64,000 bases of DNA from Thiomonas sp. FB-Cd (GCF_000733775.1 NZ_JPOE01000005.1:434001-498000), one strand, 5' to 3'; counted from the first letter of the stretch, positions 1-8,635 are shown. Numbers and translations are program-made. Notes: generated by a model from the letters alone, not told the origin.

Positions 1-2
1 AC

Positions 3-944
3 GAGAATGTCTGGATCACGCAGAAAATGATGGCGCTGCTCTATGACGTTGACGTCCGAACCATCAACTACCACCTAAAGAAGGTTTTTTCCGATAGCGA
101 ACTGGAGGCTGATTCAGTTATCCGAAATTTTCGGATAACTGCCTCGGACGGCAAGAGCTACGACACCCAGCATTACAAGCTGCCGGCCATCATCGCGGTG
201 GGCTACAAGGTGAATTCCGAGCGAGCTGTGCAGTTCCGCAAGTGGGCGACGGGCATCATCGAGCAGTTCACCATCAAGGCCTACGTGATGGACGATGAGC
301 GCATCAAGGCTGGTGGTTCGGTCCTCACCGATCAGTATTTCGAAGAGCAACTGCAACGTGTCCGCGAGATCCGCATCTCGGAACGCAAGTTCTACCAGAA
401 GATCACGGACATCTACGCCACGGCCATTGACTACGATGTGACGGCCCAGGCCACAAAGCGTTTCTTCGCCACCGTGCAGAACAAGCTGCACTGGGCCATC
501 CACGGACAGACGGCAGCCGAGGTGGTCTACCACCGCGCCGATGCCGACCAGCCCAATATGGGCTTGACCACCTGGAAGGATGCGCCGGGCGGGAAGATTC
601 AGAAGTTCGATGTCGTGGTCGCCAAGAACTACCTGACCGAGCCCGAAATGGCGCAACTCTCACGCCTGGTCAACGCCTATCTGGATGTGGCCGAGGACAT
701 GGCACAGCGCAAAATCCCGATGACCATGCAGGACTGGGAAACCCGCCTGAACCGCTTCATCGAGGCCACCGATCGCGAGGTCCTCCAGGATGCCGGCAAG
801 GTGACGGCGGAAATCGCCAAGGCCCATGCCGAAAGCGAGTTTGAAAAATACCGCATCGTGCAGGATCGGCTGTTTGAGAGCGACTTTGACCGGCTGCTGA
901 AACAGATCGAATCCGGTGATGCGCCCAACACGGGCAAGGACTGA
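3..944 (+). CDS. RhuM family protein (5' end outside window)
   Basis: The frame is open from the first bases of the window: codons before the first ATG (27) read ENVWITQK, the usual N-terminal segment of RhuM proteins, so the true start lies upstream. The motif VDVRTINYHLKKVF, then TASDGKSYDTQHYKLPAII and RAVQFRKWAT, follow the family pattern. RhuM was named from a Salmonella pathogenicity island; its biochemical role is unknown and homologues sit in genomic islands, often near restriction-modification genes. The stop lies 5 bases before the next ATG, so it is probably co-transcribed with the two genes that follow. The C-terminal half looks helical and charged. Family call is from recognition by eye; function is not known. 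Confidence 0.85.
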   Translation, partial: ENVWITQKMMALLYDVDVRTINYHLKKVFSDSELEADSVIRNFRITASDGKSYDTQHYKLPAIIAVGYKVNSERAVQFRKWATGIIEQFTIKAYVMDDERIKAGGSVLTDQYFEEQLQRVREIRISERKFYQKITDIYATAIDYDVTAQATKRFFATVQNKLHWAIHGQTAAEVVYHRADADQPNMGLTTWKDAPGGKIQKFDVVVAKNYLTEPEMAQLSRLVNAYLDVAEDMAQRKIPMTMQDWETRLNRFIEATDREVLQDAGKVTAEIAKAHAESEFEKYRIVQDRLFESDFDRLLKQIESGDAPNTGKD

Positions 945-949
945 CCCGC

Positions 950-1504
950 ATGGCAACGAAGAAACCCACAAGGGCTACACCGAGCTGGGGCGATGTCAAA
1001 ACCAAGCTGGCCGACTTCGACCGCGCAGGTTTGCTGGGGCTGGTGCAAGACCTGTACGCTGCCAGCAAGGAGAACCAGGTATTTCTGCATGCACGCTTTG
1101 CGCTCGGCGACGACGTTCTGAAACCCTACAAGGTCACCATTGACCGTTGGCTGTGGCCGGATGTTTTCAAGAACCAGGACACCTCGGTCGCCAAGGCGAA
1201 GAAGGCGGTTTCGGATTACAAGAAAGCTGTTGGGCAACCCGACGGACTTGCGGAACTGATGGTGTTTTACTGTGAGCGTGCAGCCGGGTTCAGCAACGAC
1301 ATTGGCCTGCAGGATGAGGGTTACTTCGACGCACTAGTGCGAATGTTCGAACAAGCCTTGAAGGCGATTGCCGCATTGCCCGAGGCGGCGCGATCTACGT
1401 TCTGGGAACGTCTGGACGTGGTTCGCAACATCAGCCACAACTTTGGTTACGGTGTGGGCGACGATATGGATGAGTTGCTTTCTGAGTACGGGGTCGATGA
1501 CTGA
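950..1504 (+). CDS. DUF6155-like protein
   Basis: This 184-residue, mostly helical protein has no signal peptide or membrane segment. The stretch LHARFALGDDVLKPYKVTI, followed by a KAKKAVSDYKK helix and LAELMVFYCERAAGFSNDIG, resembles DUF6155, a family without a known function. It starts 5 bases after the RhuM stop and its last codons overlap the start of the primase-helicase gene by 8 bases, which implies translational coupling. By context it may be a partner or regulatory subunit of the downstream nucleic-acid enzyme; that is inference. The domain name is a memory-based match and the least certain of the three in this operon. Confidence 0.7.
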   Translation: MATKKPTRATPSWGDVKTKLADFDRAGLLGLVQDLYAASKENQVFLHARFALGDDVLKPYKVTIDRWLWPDVFKNQDTSVAKAKKAVSDYKKAVGQPDGLAELMVFYCERAAGFSNDIGLQDEGYFDALVRMFEQALKAIAALPEAARSTFWERLDVVRNISHNFGYGVGDDMDELLSEYGVDD

Positions 1505-3860
1505 ACGGACCGCTTATTCAACTCTGCAGGCCGAAAACGCCCGCCTGATCGCGATCCTTGAATCCCACGGCATTGAGTGGCGTATGCCGCAATCGGCCGT
1601 CGTCGTGGCGAGTGATCCGGAGCCTTCCCGGCTTTCCACCGCCGAGAAGGTAGCTCTGTTCCGACGCCTGTTTCGCGGGCGCACAGATGTATACCCGGTC
1701 CGCTGGGAAGGCAAGACCTCAGGCAAGTCAGGCTACGCGCCAGCCTGCGCCAACGAGTGGCGAGCCGGTGTTTGCGAAAAGCCCAGAGTCAAATGCGGCG
1801 ATTGCAGCAACCGCCTGCTGATCCCGCTGTCCGACGCGGTGATCTACGACCATCTGGCTGGCGAGCACACCATTGGTGTCTATCCGCTGCTGGAAGATCA
1901 CACCTGTTACTTCCTCGCTGCAGACTTTGACGAGGCCGACTGGCGTGACGACGCACGAGCCTTCATACAGTCCTGTGAGGAACTGGGTGTTCCAGCGGCG
2001 CTGGAAATCTCTCGGTCTGGGAATGGCGCCCACGCGTGGGTTTTCTTCGCCAGCCGTGTTTCTGCACGTGACGCCCGGCGCCTTGGCACCGCCATCATCA
2101 GCCACACCTGCTCGCGTACCCGGCAACTGAAGCTGGAATCCTACGACCGGCTGTTCCCGAACCAGGACACGATGCCCAAAGGCGGCTTCGGCAACCTGAT
2201 CGCTTTGCCGCTGCAAAAGTCGCCTCGCGAGAGTGGCTGCAGCGTGTTCGTCGACGCTGACCTGCAACCTTATCCAGATCAGTGGGGATTCCTGGCGTCT
2301 ATCCAGCCCATGCCGGTACACGACATCGAGCCGACCATCCTGCGTGCCACAGGTGGCGTCCATCCACTTGACGTCACCTTCATCGATGATGAAGACCTGG
2401 CCACACCCTGGAAGCGGCAGAGCACGGCGACCAATAAGCTGGCTGGGCAGATGCCCAAGTCGCTGACCGTGACGCTGGCCAATCTGGTTTATTTTGAGAA
2501 GGCCCAACTTCCGCAGGCACTGGCCAACCGCCTGATCCGTCTGGCAGCTTTCCAGAATCCCGAGTTCTACAAAGCCCAGGCCATGCGCATGTCGGTCTGG
2601 GACAAGCCCCGTGTCATCGGCAATGCGGAGAACTACCCGCAGCACATCGCCTTGCCTCGCGGTTGCCTCGATGCCGCGCTGGATCTGCTGCGGGTCACCG
2701 GCATCGCCTGTGACCTGCGCGATGAGTGCTTCGGCGGGGAACCCATCGACGTCTCCTTCGTCGGCTCTTTGCGTCTGGACCAGGAGGCTGCAGTTGCCGG
2801 AATGCTGCATCACGACACCGGCGTGCTGTGCGCTCCAACGGCCTTTGGCAAAACGGTCACTGCCGCCGCAATGATCGCTCGCCGTGGTGTAAACACACTG
2901 GTGCTGGTACATCGAACGGAACTGCTCAAGCAATGGCAGGAACGTCTGCAGGCTTTTCTGGGTGTTGGAAAGGGCGTGGTCGGCACCATCGGGGGTGGCA
3001 AAGCCAAACCTACTGGCAAGATCGACATTGCCGTGATGCAGTCCGTCTCCCGACAGGGCGAAGTGAACCCGTTGGTAGAAAACTATGGTCAGGTGATTGT
3101 GGACGAGTGCCACCACGTTGGCGCTGTGTCGTTTGATGCCATCTTGAAGCGGACCAGGGCCAAGTACGTGCTGGGCCTGACAGCGACACCCATCCGCCGT
3201 GATGGTCAGCAACCCATCATCTTCATGCAGTGCGGGCCGATCCGATACACGGCGGCCAGCCCCGCTGGCGCGCCACACGACCTGGAAGTGCTGCCTCGTT
3301 CACGCTTTACGCGTATCGACCTGCCCACCGATGCTGGCATCCAAGACGTGTTTCGACATCTCGCCAATGACCAGGCGAGGACGGAGTCCATCGCCGCCGA
3401 GGTGCGTGATGCAGTCGGTCAGGGACGCAAGGTGCTGGTCCTGACCGAGCGTACGGAACACCTCGATGCCATCAAGGCCGAGCTCGACGGCCTGCTACCG
3501 GTACCGTTCGTCTTGCATGGTCGAATGTCGAAGAAGCAGCGATCGGCGCTGGTTGCAGACCTTGATGCACTACCGCCCGATGCGCCGCGCGTTCTACTTT
3601 CGACTGGGAAGCTGGTTGGCGAGGGCTTCGATCACCCGCCGTTGGACACCCTGGTACTGGCTATGCCAGTTTCCTGGAAAGGCACCCTTCAGCAGTACGC
3701 CGGGCGCCTGCACCGTGAGCACGCCTGCAAGGCCGACGTGCGGATCATTGACTTCGTGGACACCGGCCACCCGGCGCTACTGCGGATGTGGGACAAGCGG
3801 CAGGCTGGTTACAAGGCGATGGGATACCGATTGGGTGGTGACGTGGCTGTGACTGAATGA
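1497..3860 (+). CDS. TOTE-type archaeo-eukaryotic primase fused to SF2 helicase
   Basis: This is a fusion of about 787 residues. A short coiled coil (residues 8-28) leads to a primase-like domain: VYPVRWEGK (65-73), a Cys cluster at 84, 93, 100 and 103 likely to bind zinc, the metal-binding DFD (143-145), SRSGNGAH (172-179), and later FGNLIALPLQ. The second half is a superfamily 2 helicase: Walker A-like PTAFGKT near 447, VDECHH near 535, LGLTATPIRRDG, and a C-terminal LQQYAGRLHR arginine-finger motif. This is the TOTE conflict-system layout known from comparative genomics; an activity against invading DNA is predicted rather than proven in that family. The ATG at 1497 is chosen because homologous sequence begins there and it overlaps the previous stop; the open frame extends back to 1368 only as antisense-like filler. 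All key residues look intact. Confidence 0.88.
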   Translation: MTERTAYSTLQAENARLIAILESHGIEWRMPQSAVVVASDPEPSRLSTAEKVALFRRLFRGRTDVYPVRWEGKTSGKSGYAPACANEWRAGVCEKPRVKCGDCSNRLLIPLSDAVIYDHLAGEHTIGVYPLLEDHTCYFLAADFDEADWRDDARAFIQSCEELGVPAALEISRSGNGAHAWVFFASRVSARDARRLGTAIISHTCSRTRQLKLESYDRLFPNQDTMPKGGFGNLIALPLQKSPRESGCSVFVDADLQPYPDQWGFLASIQPMPVHDIEPTILRATGGVHPLDVTFIDDEDLATPWKRQSTATNKLAGQMPKSLTVTLANLVYFEKAQLPQALANRLIRLAAFQNPEFYKAQAMRMSVWDKPRVIGNAENYPQHIALPRGCLDAALDLLRVTGIACDLRDECFGGEPIDVSFVGSLRLDQEAAVAGMLHHDTGVLCAPTAFGKTVTAAAMIARRGVNTLVLVHRTELLKQWQERLQAFLGVGKGVVGTIGGGKAKPTGKIDIAVMQSVSRQGEVNPLVENYGQVIVDECHHVGAVSFDAILKRTRAKYVLGLTATPIRRDGQQPIIFMQCGPIRYTAASPAGAPHDLEVLPRSRFTRIDLPTDAGIQDVFRHLANDQARTESIAAEVRDAVGQGRKVLVLTERTEHLDAIKAELDGLLPVPFVLHGRMSKKQRSALVADLDALPPDAPRVLLSTGKLVGEGFDHPPLDTLVLAMPVSWKGTLQQYAGRLHREHACKADVRIIDFVDTGHPALLRMWDKRQAGYKAMGYRLGGDVAVTE

Positions 3861-3874
3861 CATTCGCAAGTTCT

Positions 3875-3884
3875 CACTTAAGCC
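3875..3884. repeat. Left target-site duplication of the IS4-type element
   Basis: CACTTAAGCC is repeated directly at 5342-5351, immediately outside the two inverted repeats. Confidence 0.88.
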
Positions 3885-4071
3885 CAATACTGTTCAGATA
3901 CGGAGGATCGGTTGCGGCTGATGGCGTTGATGGAGGGTTTCGCCGCGACGGCGCAAGGGGTAGTTGCTCATCTTGCGCTTGACGCCGCGCGGATTGGTTT
4001 GCCCTCGGCTGCTCACGCAGCGGCCGCAGGCGATTTCCTCGAGCAGCGCGTCGCGCCACTGGGGCAGATGC

Positions 4072-5273
4072 TCAGGGGGGAATGGCCGCGGCTTGCGGCA
4101 TTTTTCGCTTGATCACACGCACCGCGTGGGTAAAGCTCAGGCGATCCGGATCGAGACTGCGCGGCCAGGCGGCTTGCGCCATGAGCTGGCGAATGGCGAA
4201 GTGTGCCAGAAGCAACCCCAGAGTTCCTGCCTCACCAACTCCGGCGTCTTGCTGCGCAGGACGGTACTGTTGGAGCGCAGATGCGTCTTGAATTCGGCGA
4301 AGACGCTCTCGATCTCCCAACGCTCGTGGTAGAGCGCCGCCAGTTCGAGCGCCGGCGCATCCACGGGGTCCAGGATGTTGGTGACCAACCGGTAGCTGTC
4401 CTGCGTCGGCGTGGCGGAGTTGCTCAACAGGTACTCGACGACCCGGATGGTGTGTCCGACGCGCTCGCGCTGGCGATCCTCGCTGTCGAACACCGTGCTG
4501 AGATAGGAGCCGTCGGGCAGTGTCTTTTCAATCGGCAGTTTGATCGTGGATCGCACTCTCCAGGCCAGCTTGGCGCCGGTGGCGCACGCCAGGCTCCAGA
4601 GCTTGAATCCGTAGAAGCCGCGGTCGGCCAGCACCAGCATGTCTGGCGTCAACTTCCCAGGCAGTAGTTGGCTGGCCATGGCACGTTCGCTCTGGTGATA
4701 GGGCGCAATGTCGGCGGCCACCACCGCGTGGGTTCCACACTCCACCAGGCCCAGCAGCCGCGCCTGTGGAAAGGCGCTCTGGCCGCGGGCAGCACCGGGA
4801 TAGCCGAAATAGTCGGCGTTGGCCGCCTCGTCGGCCACATCCATGCAGCTTCCGTCCAAGGCCATCACGCGCAGTCCGCGATACCAGGCGCCCGGCGCCC
4901 CGGGCTGAGCGAGCGGTCGCAACACCCGCTGGGCCAACCGATGCAGGACTTCGGCGCCCAGCCGCGTGCGCGCCTGCGAAATCGCCGATTTGCTGGCTTG
5001 GACCGCACCGGCTCGACCCCCACCCAGCCATTGCAGGCCCTCGCAGACCACCCGCAGCACTTCCTCCAAAGGCGCTTCGCGCCACAGCGCCAACGCCATC
5101 ACGTAGTACACCACCGCCGGTGCAGGTAATAGACGCTCACGCTGACTGGCTCGGCCTGTCTCGCTCAGCACTTCCTCAATCAGCGCCCGCGGACACACGC
5201 TGGCGAGCACGCCTGCGCTGATCAGGTGCGCCACATCCACCTGCGCTGCAAGCGTCTTGCGTGTTCTAGCCAT
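4072..5273 (-). pseudogene. IS4-family DDE transposase, frameshifted near C-terminus
   Basis: The first 350 or so residues read as an IS4 transposase with an N-terminal IS4 domain and DDE catalytic core: ALDGS (first Asp), LADRGFYG (second Asp) and YHERWEIESVFAEFK (the Y-R-E-K signature with the Glu). After RQELWG the frame shifts: the open frame runs to a stop at 4137 with unrelated residues, while the family-like ending LLLAHFAIRQLMAQAAWP continues in the other frame to 4072. One missing G in the run of four at 4216-4219 (C on the plus strand) explains it. Because the catalytic residues precede the break, residual activity is possible, but the native C-terminus is lost. Confidence 0.85.
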
Positions 5274-5325
5274 GCCCCGCCCTCATCCAAGTCTCAATGA
5301 GGACGAATTATCGCTGATTACACTC

Positions 5326-5341
5326 TATCTGAACAGTATTG
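5326..5341. repeat. Right inverted repeat of the IS4-type element
   Basis: TATCTGAACAGTATTG is the exact reverse complement of the left end at 3885-3900. Confidence 0.9.
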
Positions 5342-5425
5342 CACTTAAGCCCGCAGCAGCCCTCGCCAGTGCTCATAAGCTTGGGAGGCCAGTCAGCACA
5401 TGGTCAACTGTCCGCCACCATACAC

Positions 5426-5459
5426 AAGGGCTCGGAAAATCTCCGGGCCCTTTTCTTTT
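5426..5459 (+). terminator. Intrinsic terminator-like hairpin
   Basis: AAGGGC-T-CGGA pairs with TCCG-G-GCCCTT across an AAATC loop and is followed by a T-rich tract (TTTTCTTTTC). Without the IS4 element it would stand about 100 bp after the primase-helicase gene, so it was probably that operon's terminator. Confidence 0.7.
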
Positions 5460-5684
5460 CCCGAAATTCCCGCGCCGCCCGGGATTCCGGCCATCCGTGC
5501 TGCGGGTGGCCACCTGCCGAAACGCCCCGAATCGGCTACTTTCTCGGCCAGCGCCGTCTCTTTTCTCCGTTTGGCCCTGCGGGTAGGCGCAGATGCTGGT
5601 CTTGCAAAATAAACAGCTTACGTGCGCCGGTTCAATGTCACCCAAGGCCACCGGGTACCAGCGCAACTAAACAGTGTATGTCAC

Positions 5685-5713
5685 TTGTACTAACATTGCG
5701 GCAAATGATCTAA
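5685..5713 (+). promoter_or_regulatory. Possible sigma-70 promoter of the toxin-antitoxin operon
   Basis: TTGTAC (5685-5690) and ATCTAA (5708-5713) are separated by 17 bp and lie just upstream of the antitoxin start. The match is modest; antitoxins of this type usually repress their own promoter, but no clear operator could be defined by eye. Confidence 0.35.
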
Positions 5714-5729
5714 CACAAGAGGTGCTGCC

Positions 5730-6023
5730 ATGACTGCTGTTGCATCGTCGCCTTCCGCTCGCTCCGCCCGACTTGGGCTGCGCGCCACCCCCGAACAGGA
5801 GGTGGTGCTGCGCCGTGCAGCTGAAGTGGCCCACAAGTCGCTGACCGATTTCATCCTCGACAGCGCTTGCCTGGCCGCCGAGCAGACACTGCTCGATCAA
5901 CGATTGTTCATGGTCTCGGGCAGCCAGTACCAGGCCCTGATGGATCTGCTGGAGCGCCCCGAACAGGCCAATGAGGGTTTGCGTGATCTGTTTGCCCGCA
6001 AGGCTCCCTGGGACGCGAAGTGA
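5730..6023 (+). CDS. DUF1778 / TacA-like antitoxin
   Basis: A 97-residue protein. The N-terminal half, from RLGLRATPEQEVVLRRAAE to LTDFILDSA, is the ribbon-helix-helix DNA-binding domain of DUF1778 antitoxins; the C-terminal part (LFARKAPW end) matches the toxin-binding tail of TacA proteins. It should neutralise the acetyltransferase toxin encoded next and repress the shared promoter. An AGAGG stands just before the ATG. The stop overlaps the toxin start by 4 bases (GTGA), typical for such pairs. Confidence 0.92.
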   Translation: MTAVASSPSARSARLGLRATPEQEVVLRRAAEVAHKSLTDFILDSACLAAEQTLLDQRLFMVSGSQYQALMDLLERPEQANEGLRDLFARKAPWDAK

Positions 6024-6517
6024 CGTTGCGCGCACCGGAGCCCCTGGCCGCGCAACATCGGCTGGAAGGTTTTGATTGCGGCAAGCCCGCACTAAACGAC
6101 TGGCTCTTCCGCCACTCGCGCCAAGCCCAGGGCAGTGGCTCGGCCAAGACCTTCGTCGTTGCCGAGGACGATGGCCGCGTGGCGGGCTACTTCAGCCTGA
6201 CCGTGGGGCAGGTTGATTCGCTGGAAGCGCCGGAGCGTATCCGCAAGGGAATGGGGCAGTACCCCTTACCGGTGGTGATACTGGCGAGGCTCGCTGTCTC
6301 GGTGGTGGATCAGGGGCGAGGCATAGGCTTTGGCCTGCAGCAGGATGCGATTCGCCGCACGATGCTGATTGCCGAGCAGGCCGGCATCCGGGCCATGCTG
6401 ACCCATCCCATCGATCAAGAAGCGGCGCGGTTCTACACCCGGTTCGGGTTCAACGCATCACCCCTGCGGGAACAGCAACTTCTCCTGCTGCTCAAGGATG
6501 CAAAGAAGGTCGTCTGA
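6020..6517 (+). CDS. GNAT toxin, TacT-like
   Basis: This 165-residue GCN5-type N-acetyltransferase begins with a GTG that overlaps the antitoxin stop. LEGFDCGKPALNDWL at the N-terminus is characteristic of TacT-class toxins, which acetylate the amino group of charged aminoacyl-tRNAs and stop translation. The acetyl-CoA loop is represented by QGRGIGFGLQQDA, and the C-terminal ARFYTRFGF contains the Tyr-Phe pair of the fold. The gene looks intact. Specificity for a given tRNA cannot be read from the sequence. Confidence 0.92.
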   Translation: MTLRAPEPLAAQHRLEGFDCGKPALNDWLFRHSRQAQGSGSAKTFVVAEDDGRVAGYFSLTVGQVDSLEAPERIRKGMGQYPLPVVILARLAVSVVDQGRGIGFGLQQDAIRRTMLIAEQAGIRAMLTHPIDQEAARFYTRFGFNASPLREQQLLLLLKDAKKVV

Positions 6518-6678
6518 TGATGCAATCGACAGCGTTGCCCAGCGCCGGCGATGACGAGCAAGTGAGCCTCAAGCCCGACCAGCGCGAGATGGCGGCTCCT
6601 ACGCGTGAGGGCGTCGAGCGGGCGTTTGTCGACAGCCTTGCGCAGTTCGATGAGCTGTATCGTCAGCTGGCGCGTTGA
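6517..6678 (+). CDS. 53-residue ORF after the TacT-like toxin
   Basis: The ATG shares one base with the toxin stop codon (TGATG), so the ORF looks translationally coupled to it. The product starts MMQSTALPSAGDDEQ and ends VDSLAQFDELYRQLAR, an acidic to amphipathic helical peptide without signal or metal-binding residues. It could be the N-terminal stub of a deleted gene, since the following 680 bp are not coding, or a true third component. No family was recognised. Confidence 0.45.
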   Translation: MMQSTALPSAGDDEQVSLKPDQREMAAPTREGVERAFVDSLAQFDELYRQLAR

Positions 6679-7362
6679 CAGCCAAGGGGTACTTGGACAG
6701 GCCAGGGTGGCGTGAATCAAATTCAGAGCATCACGCATCAAACCCCGCCACCACCGCCCGCTGTGCCACCCCGTTGGTTGGCAACGGTTCCCGCTGCGAC
6801 CACCGCATGCCCATGCATCGGGGCTGCTGCCCGGTCAGGATGGACTGGATGATGATGGGATCCAGCAGCGTCAGTCGCAGGAATTCTTGATCCGCAGCAT
6901 CCCGCACGAGCCCGATCTATTGCCATGGATCGCAGTGAGACCGGGTTCGCGGGGGCAACAAAACACCACCAACACCCGGTTCGCCAGTATTCATACGAGG
7001 TTGCAAAGTGAAGAAAGATCAAGGCCTTGCAGCTCTTTTCATGCCTTAGACGGTGGCAAATGGGCGGGGGTACAAGCCGCATAGGAAGGATGTCTTCTTG
7101 CCCCTGTGTGAAACCCTCGGACACCGCCAGTGACTGCCTTCCGCCGCCAGGGGCTTGCCGTGGTCCGATTGTGTGCTGATTGCAGCCTGGATTCGGTTGG
7201 TTACCCATTCCAAGCCAAAACCATACCTTCAGTCATTGCAAACTTTCGATACTCCCGGGAATACCGGAAGCCCACATGCGGTCAATGCATCCTGAAGCAC
7301 AGCTACCGGAGCCGGCGTGACACAATCATTCCATTCTTACCTCACGGTTTCACGACTTCCCA
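6679..7362. other. Gene-poor stretch, no gene recognised
   Basis: About 680 bp with stops in all frames and no frame that reads like a protein. The only open frames are proline-, histidine- and cysteine-rich shadows. It has the look of a deletion scar between the toxin-antitoxin unit and the methyltransferase gene. Confidence 0.5.
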
Positions 7363-8379
7363 ATGACTGCAGACGATCTCAAAACCCAATTCCGCCAGCA
7401 ATCCCAGTCTGCGCTCAGCCTGAACATTGCCTATATTGGCGTGGTCAACGGCTTGTTCAGCACCCTGCACAACCTTGGCACTGCATCTTCGGCTGCCCTT
7501 GCCGAAGCAGGCCAGCTTGACCCCGAGTACGTCCTGCGCTGGTGTGACGCGGCTTATGCGTTCGGCTACCTGGATGTCGACGGTGATGTATTCCGTCTTA
7601 CGCCAATGGGCCAGGCCATGCGTCCTGAAGCGCCTGACACTCTCATGCCCATGGCCGTGCAATCTGTCCTGTCGGCACACATGGCCGAACGCGCCACCGG
7701 CCTCATGCGCACCGGTGAGCGCCCGGGCGAGCAGGTGCTGGCCGAATGCGAGACAGTTCTACCGTGGTTCGGCCCGATGCTCGAAGCCAGTTTCGCACCA
7801 CTATTTGAGCGCACCATCTGCCCCGCAGTCCCTGCTTTCGCTGACGTCGATGCCCGTGGAGGATTGGCTGTGGATCTGGGCTGCGGCAATGGCTGGTATC
7901 TGCGGGCACTGGCGCGGCGCTGCGGCAAGCTGCGTGGTCTGGGTATTGACGGATTCCAGGAGAACATCAGCCAAGCCCAAGCCTTGGCGGCGCGGGAAGA
8001 TCTGGGCGAGAGGCTGCGCTTCATCCACGGCGACATCCACGCGCTTACCCTGGACGAACCTGCCGACCTGATTGCAATGAACCGTGCACTGCATCATGTG
8101 TGGGAAAAGGATACTCCAGCGCTATTCGCCTGGCTGCGCGCCAACCTCAAACCGGGTGGCTACGTTGCCATCTGGGAGCCGGCTTGGCCGGTAGACCGCA
8201 CAGCCTTGCGCGAGCCCAGCCGCAAGGCTTTGGCGTTTCAGAACCTGAGTGAGCATGTGCAAGGCAACCATTTCCTGCGACCTGATGAAATCCAGGAAGC
8301 TTTCACCCAGGCAGGCATGCATTCGCAGGTCTACCTGTTTGCACAGGGCAACGAAGCGGTGGTGGTGGCCCGGCGCTGA
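7363..8379 (+). CDS. Class I SAM-dependent methyltransferase
   Basis: A 338-residue protein. The first 110 residues resemble a winged-helix dimerisation domain (TASSAALAEAGQLDPEYVL followed by a short wing), as in small-molecule O-methyltransferases. The Rossmann domain starts at AVDLGCGNGWYLRALA (SAM-binding motif I, near residue 168), followed by an acidic LGIDGF and HGDIHAL, then LHHVW and LKPGGYVAIWEP (motif III region). Substrate is unknown. It stands alone between a gene-poor stretch and an IS607-type element, so it may be cargo of an island. No convincing ribosome binding site precedes the ATG. Confidence 0.82.
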   Translation: MTADDLKTQFRQQSQSALSLNIAYIGVVNGLFSTLHNLGTASSAALAEAGQLDPEYVLRWCDAAYAFGYLDVDGDVFRLTPMGQAMRPEAPDTLMPMAVQSVLSAHMAERATGLMRTGERPGEQVLAECETVLPWFGPMLEASFAPLFERTICPAVPAFADVDARGGLAVDLGCGNGWYLRALARRCGKLRGLGIDGFQENISQAQALAAREDLGERLRFIHGDIHALTLDEPADLIAMNRALHHVWEKDTPALFAWLRANLKPGGYVAIWEPAWPVDRTALREPSRKALAFQNLSEHVQGNHFLRPDEIQEAFTQAGMHSQVYLFAQGNEAVVVARR

Positions 8380-8600
8380 AAGCATGACGCATCACGCCAC
8401 GTCGGGAACGGTGTTCTGCGCGCTCAACGTGTGAATGCTGCATGTGCACCAGCGTTGAGCGTCAACACAGCTCGCCTGCCTCTGCGCTGAGCGGGGCGAT
8501 GGCAGGCCGGCCGAGCTGGCTGCCGTCCTTGGCCAAGCAGTGATGAGCGGGCAGGCAGCAAGTCCGCCAGCGGTAGGGGCTTGCACCACTCAATAAATAG
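8380..8600. other. Intergenic stretch with an inverted repeat
   Basis: No gene is seen. CGCTCAACG (8421-8429) pairs with CGTTGAGCG (8453-8461) around a 23-base loop, which could act as a weak terminator for the methyltransferase gene, though no T-run follows. The segment 8462-8580 has a minus-strand frame ending HHCLAKDGSQLGRPAIAP that may be a gene remnant; no family was recognised. Confidence 0.35.
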
Positions 8601-8618
8601 TTGCGCGAACTTGCGCGA
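8601..8618 (+). repeat. Tandem TTGCGCGA motifs ahead of the IS607 recombinase
   Basis: TTGCGCGA occurs at 8601-8608 and 8611-8618, one helical turn apart, 18 bp before the recombinase ATG. The spacing suits binding by the MerR-like domain at the left end. A related TTGCGCATGA recurs at the right end (10458). Confidence 0.5.
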
Positions 8619-8635
8619 TCATATACAAGTTGAGC

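Larger units (their letters stand above)
3885..5341. mobile_element. IS4-family insertion sequence
   Basis: A 1457-bp element is bounded by perfect 16-bp inverted repeats (CAATACTGTTCAGATA at 3885-3900, its complement at 5326-5341). The flanks carry the same 10 bp, CACTTAAGCC, at 3875-3884 and 5342-5351, a target duplication of the size expected for IS4-type elements. The single gene inside is an IS4-like transposase on the minus strand. The element landed 14 bp after the stop of the primase-helicase gene and so separates that operon from the terminator-like hairpin at 5426. The intact duplication suggests a fairly recent insertion. Confidence 0.92.

Noticed and set aside
1728-3278. 516-residue minus-strand frame
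   Set aside because: It lies antisense to the primase-helicase gene, whose protein has complete family motifs; the minus frame has none. Typical high-GC shadow.
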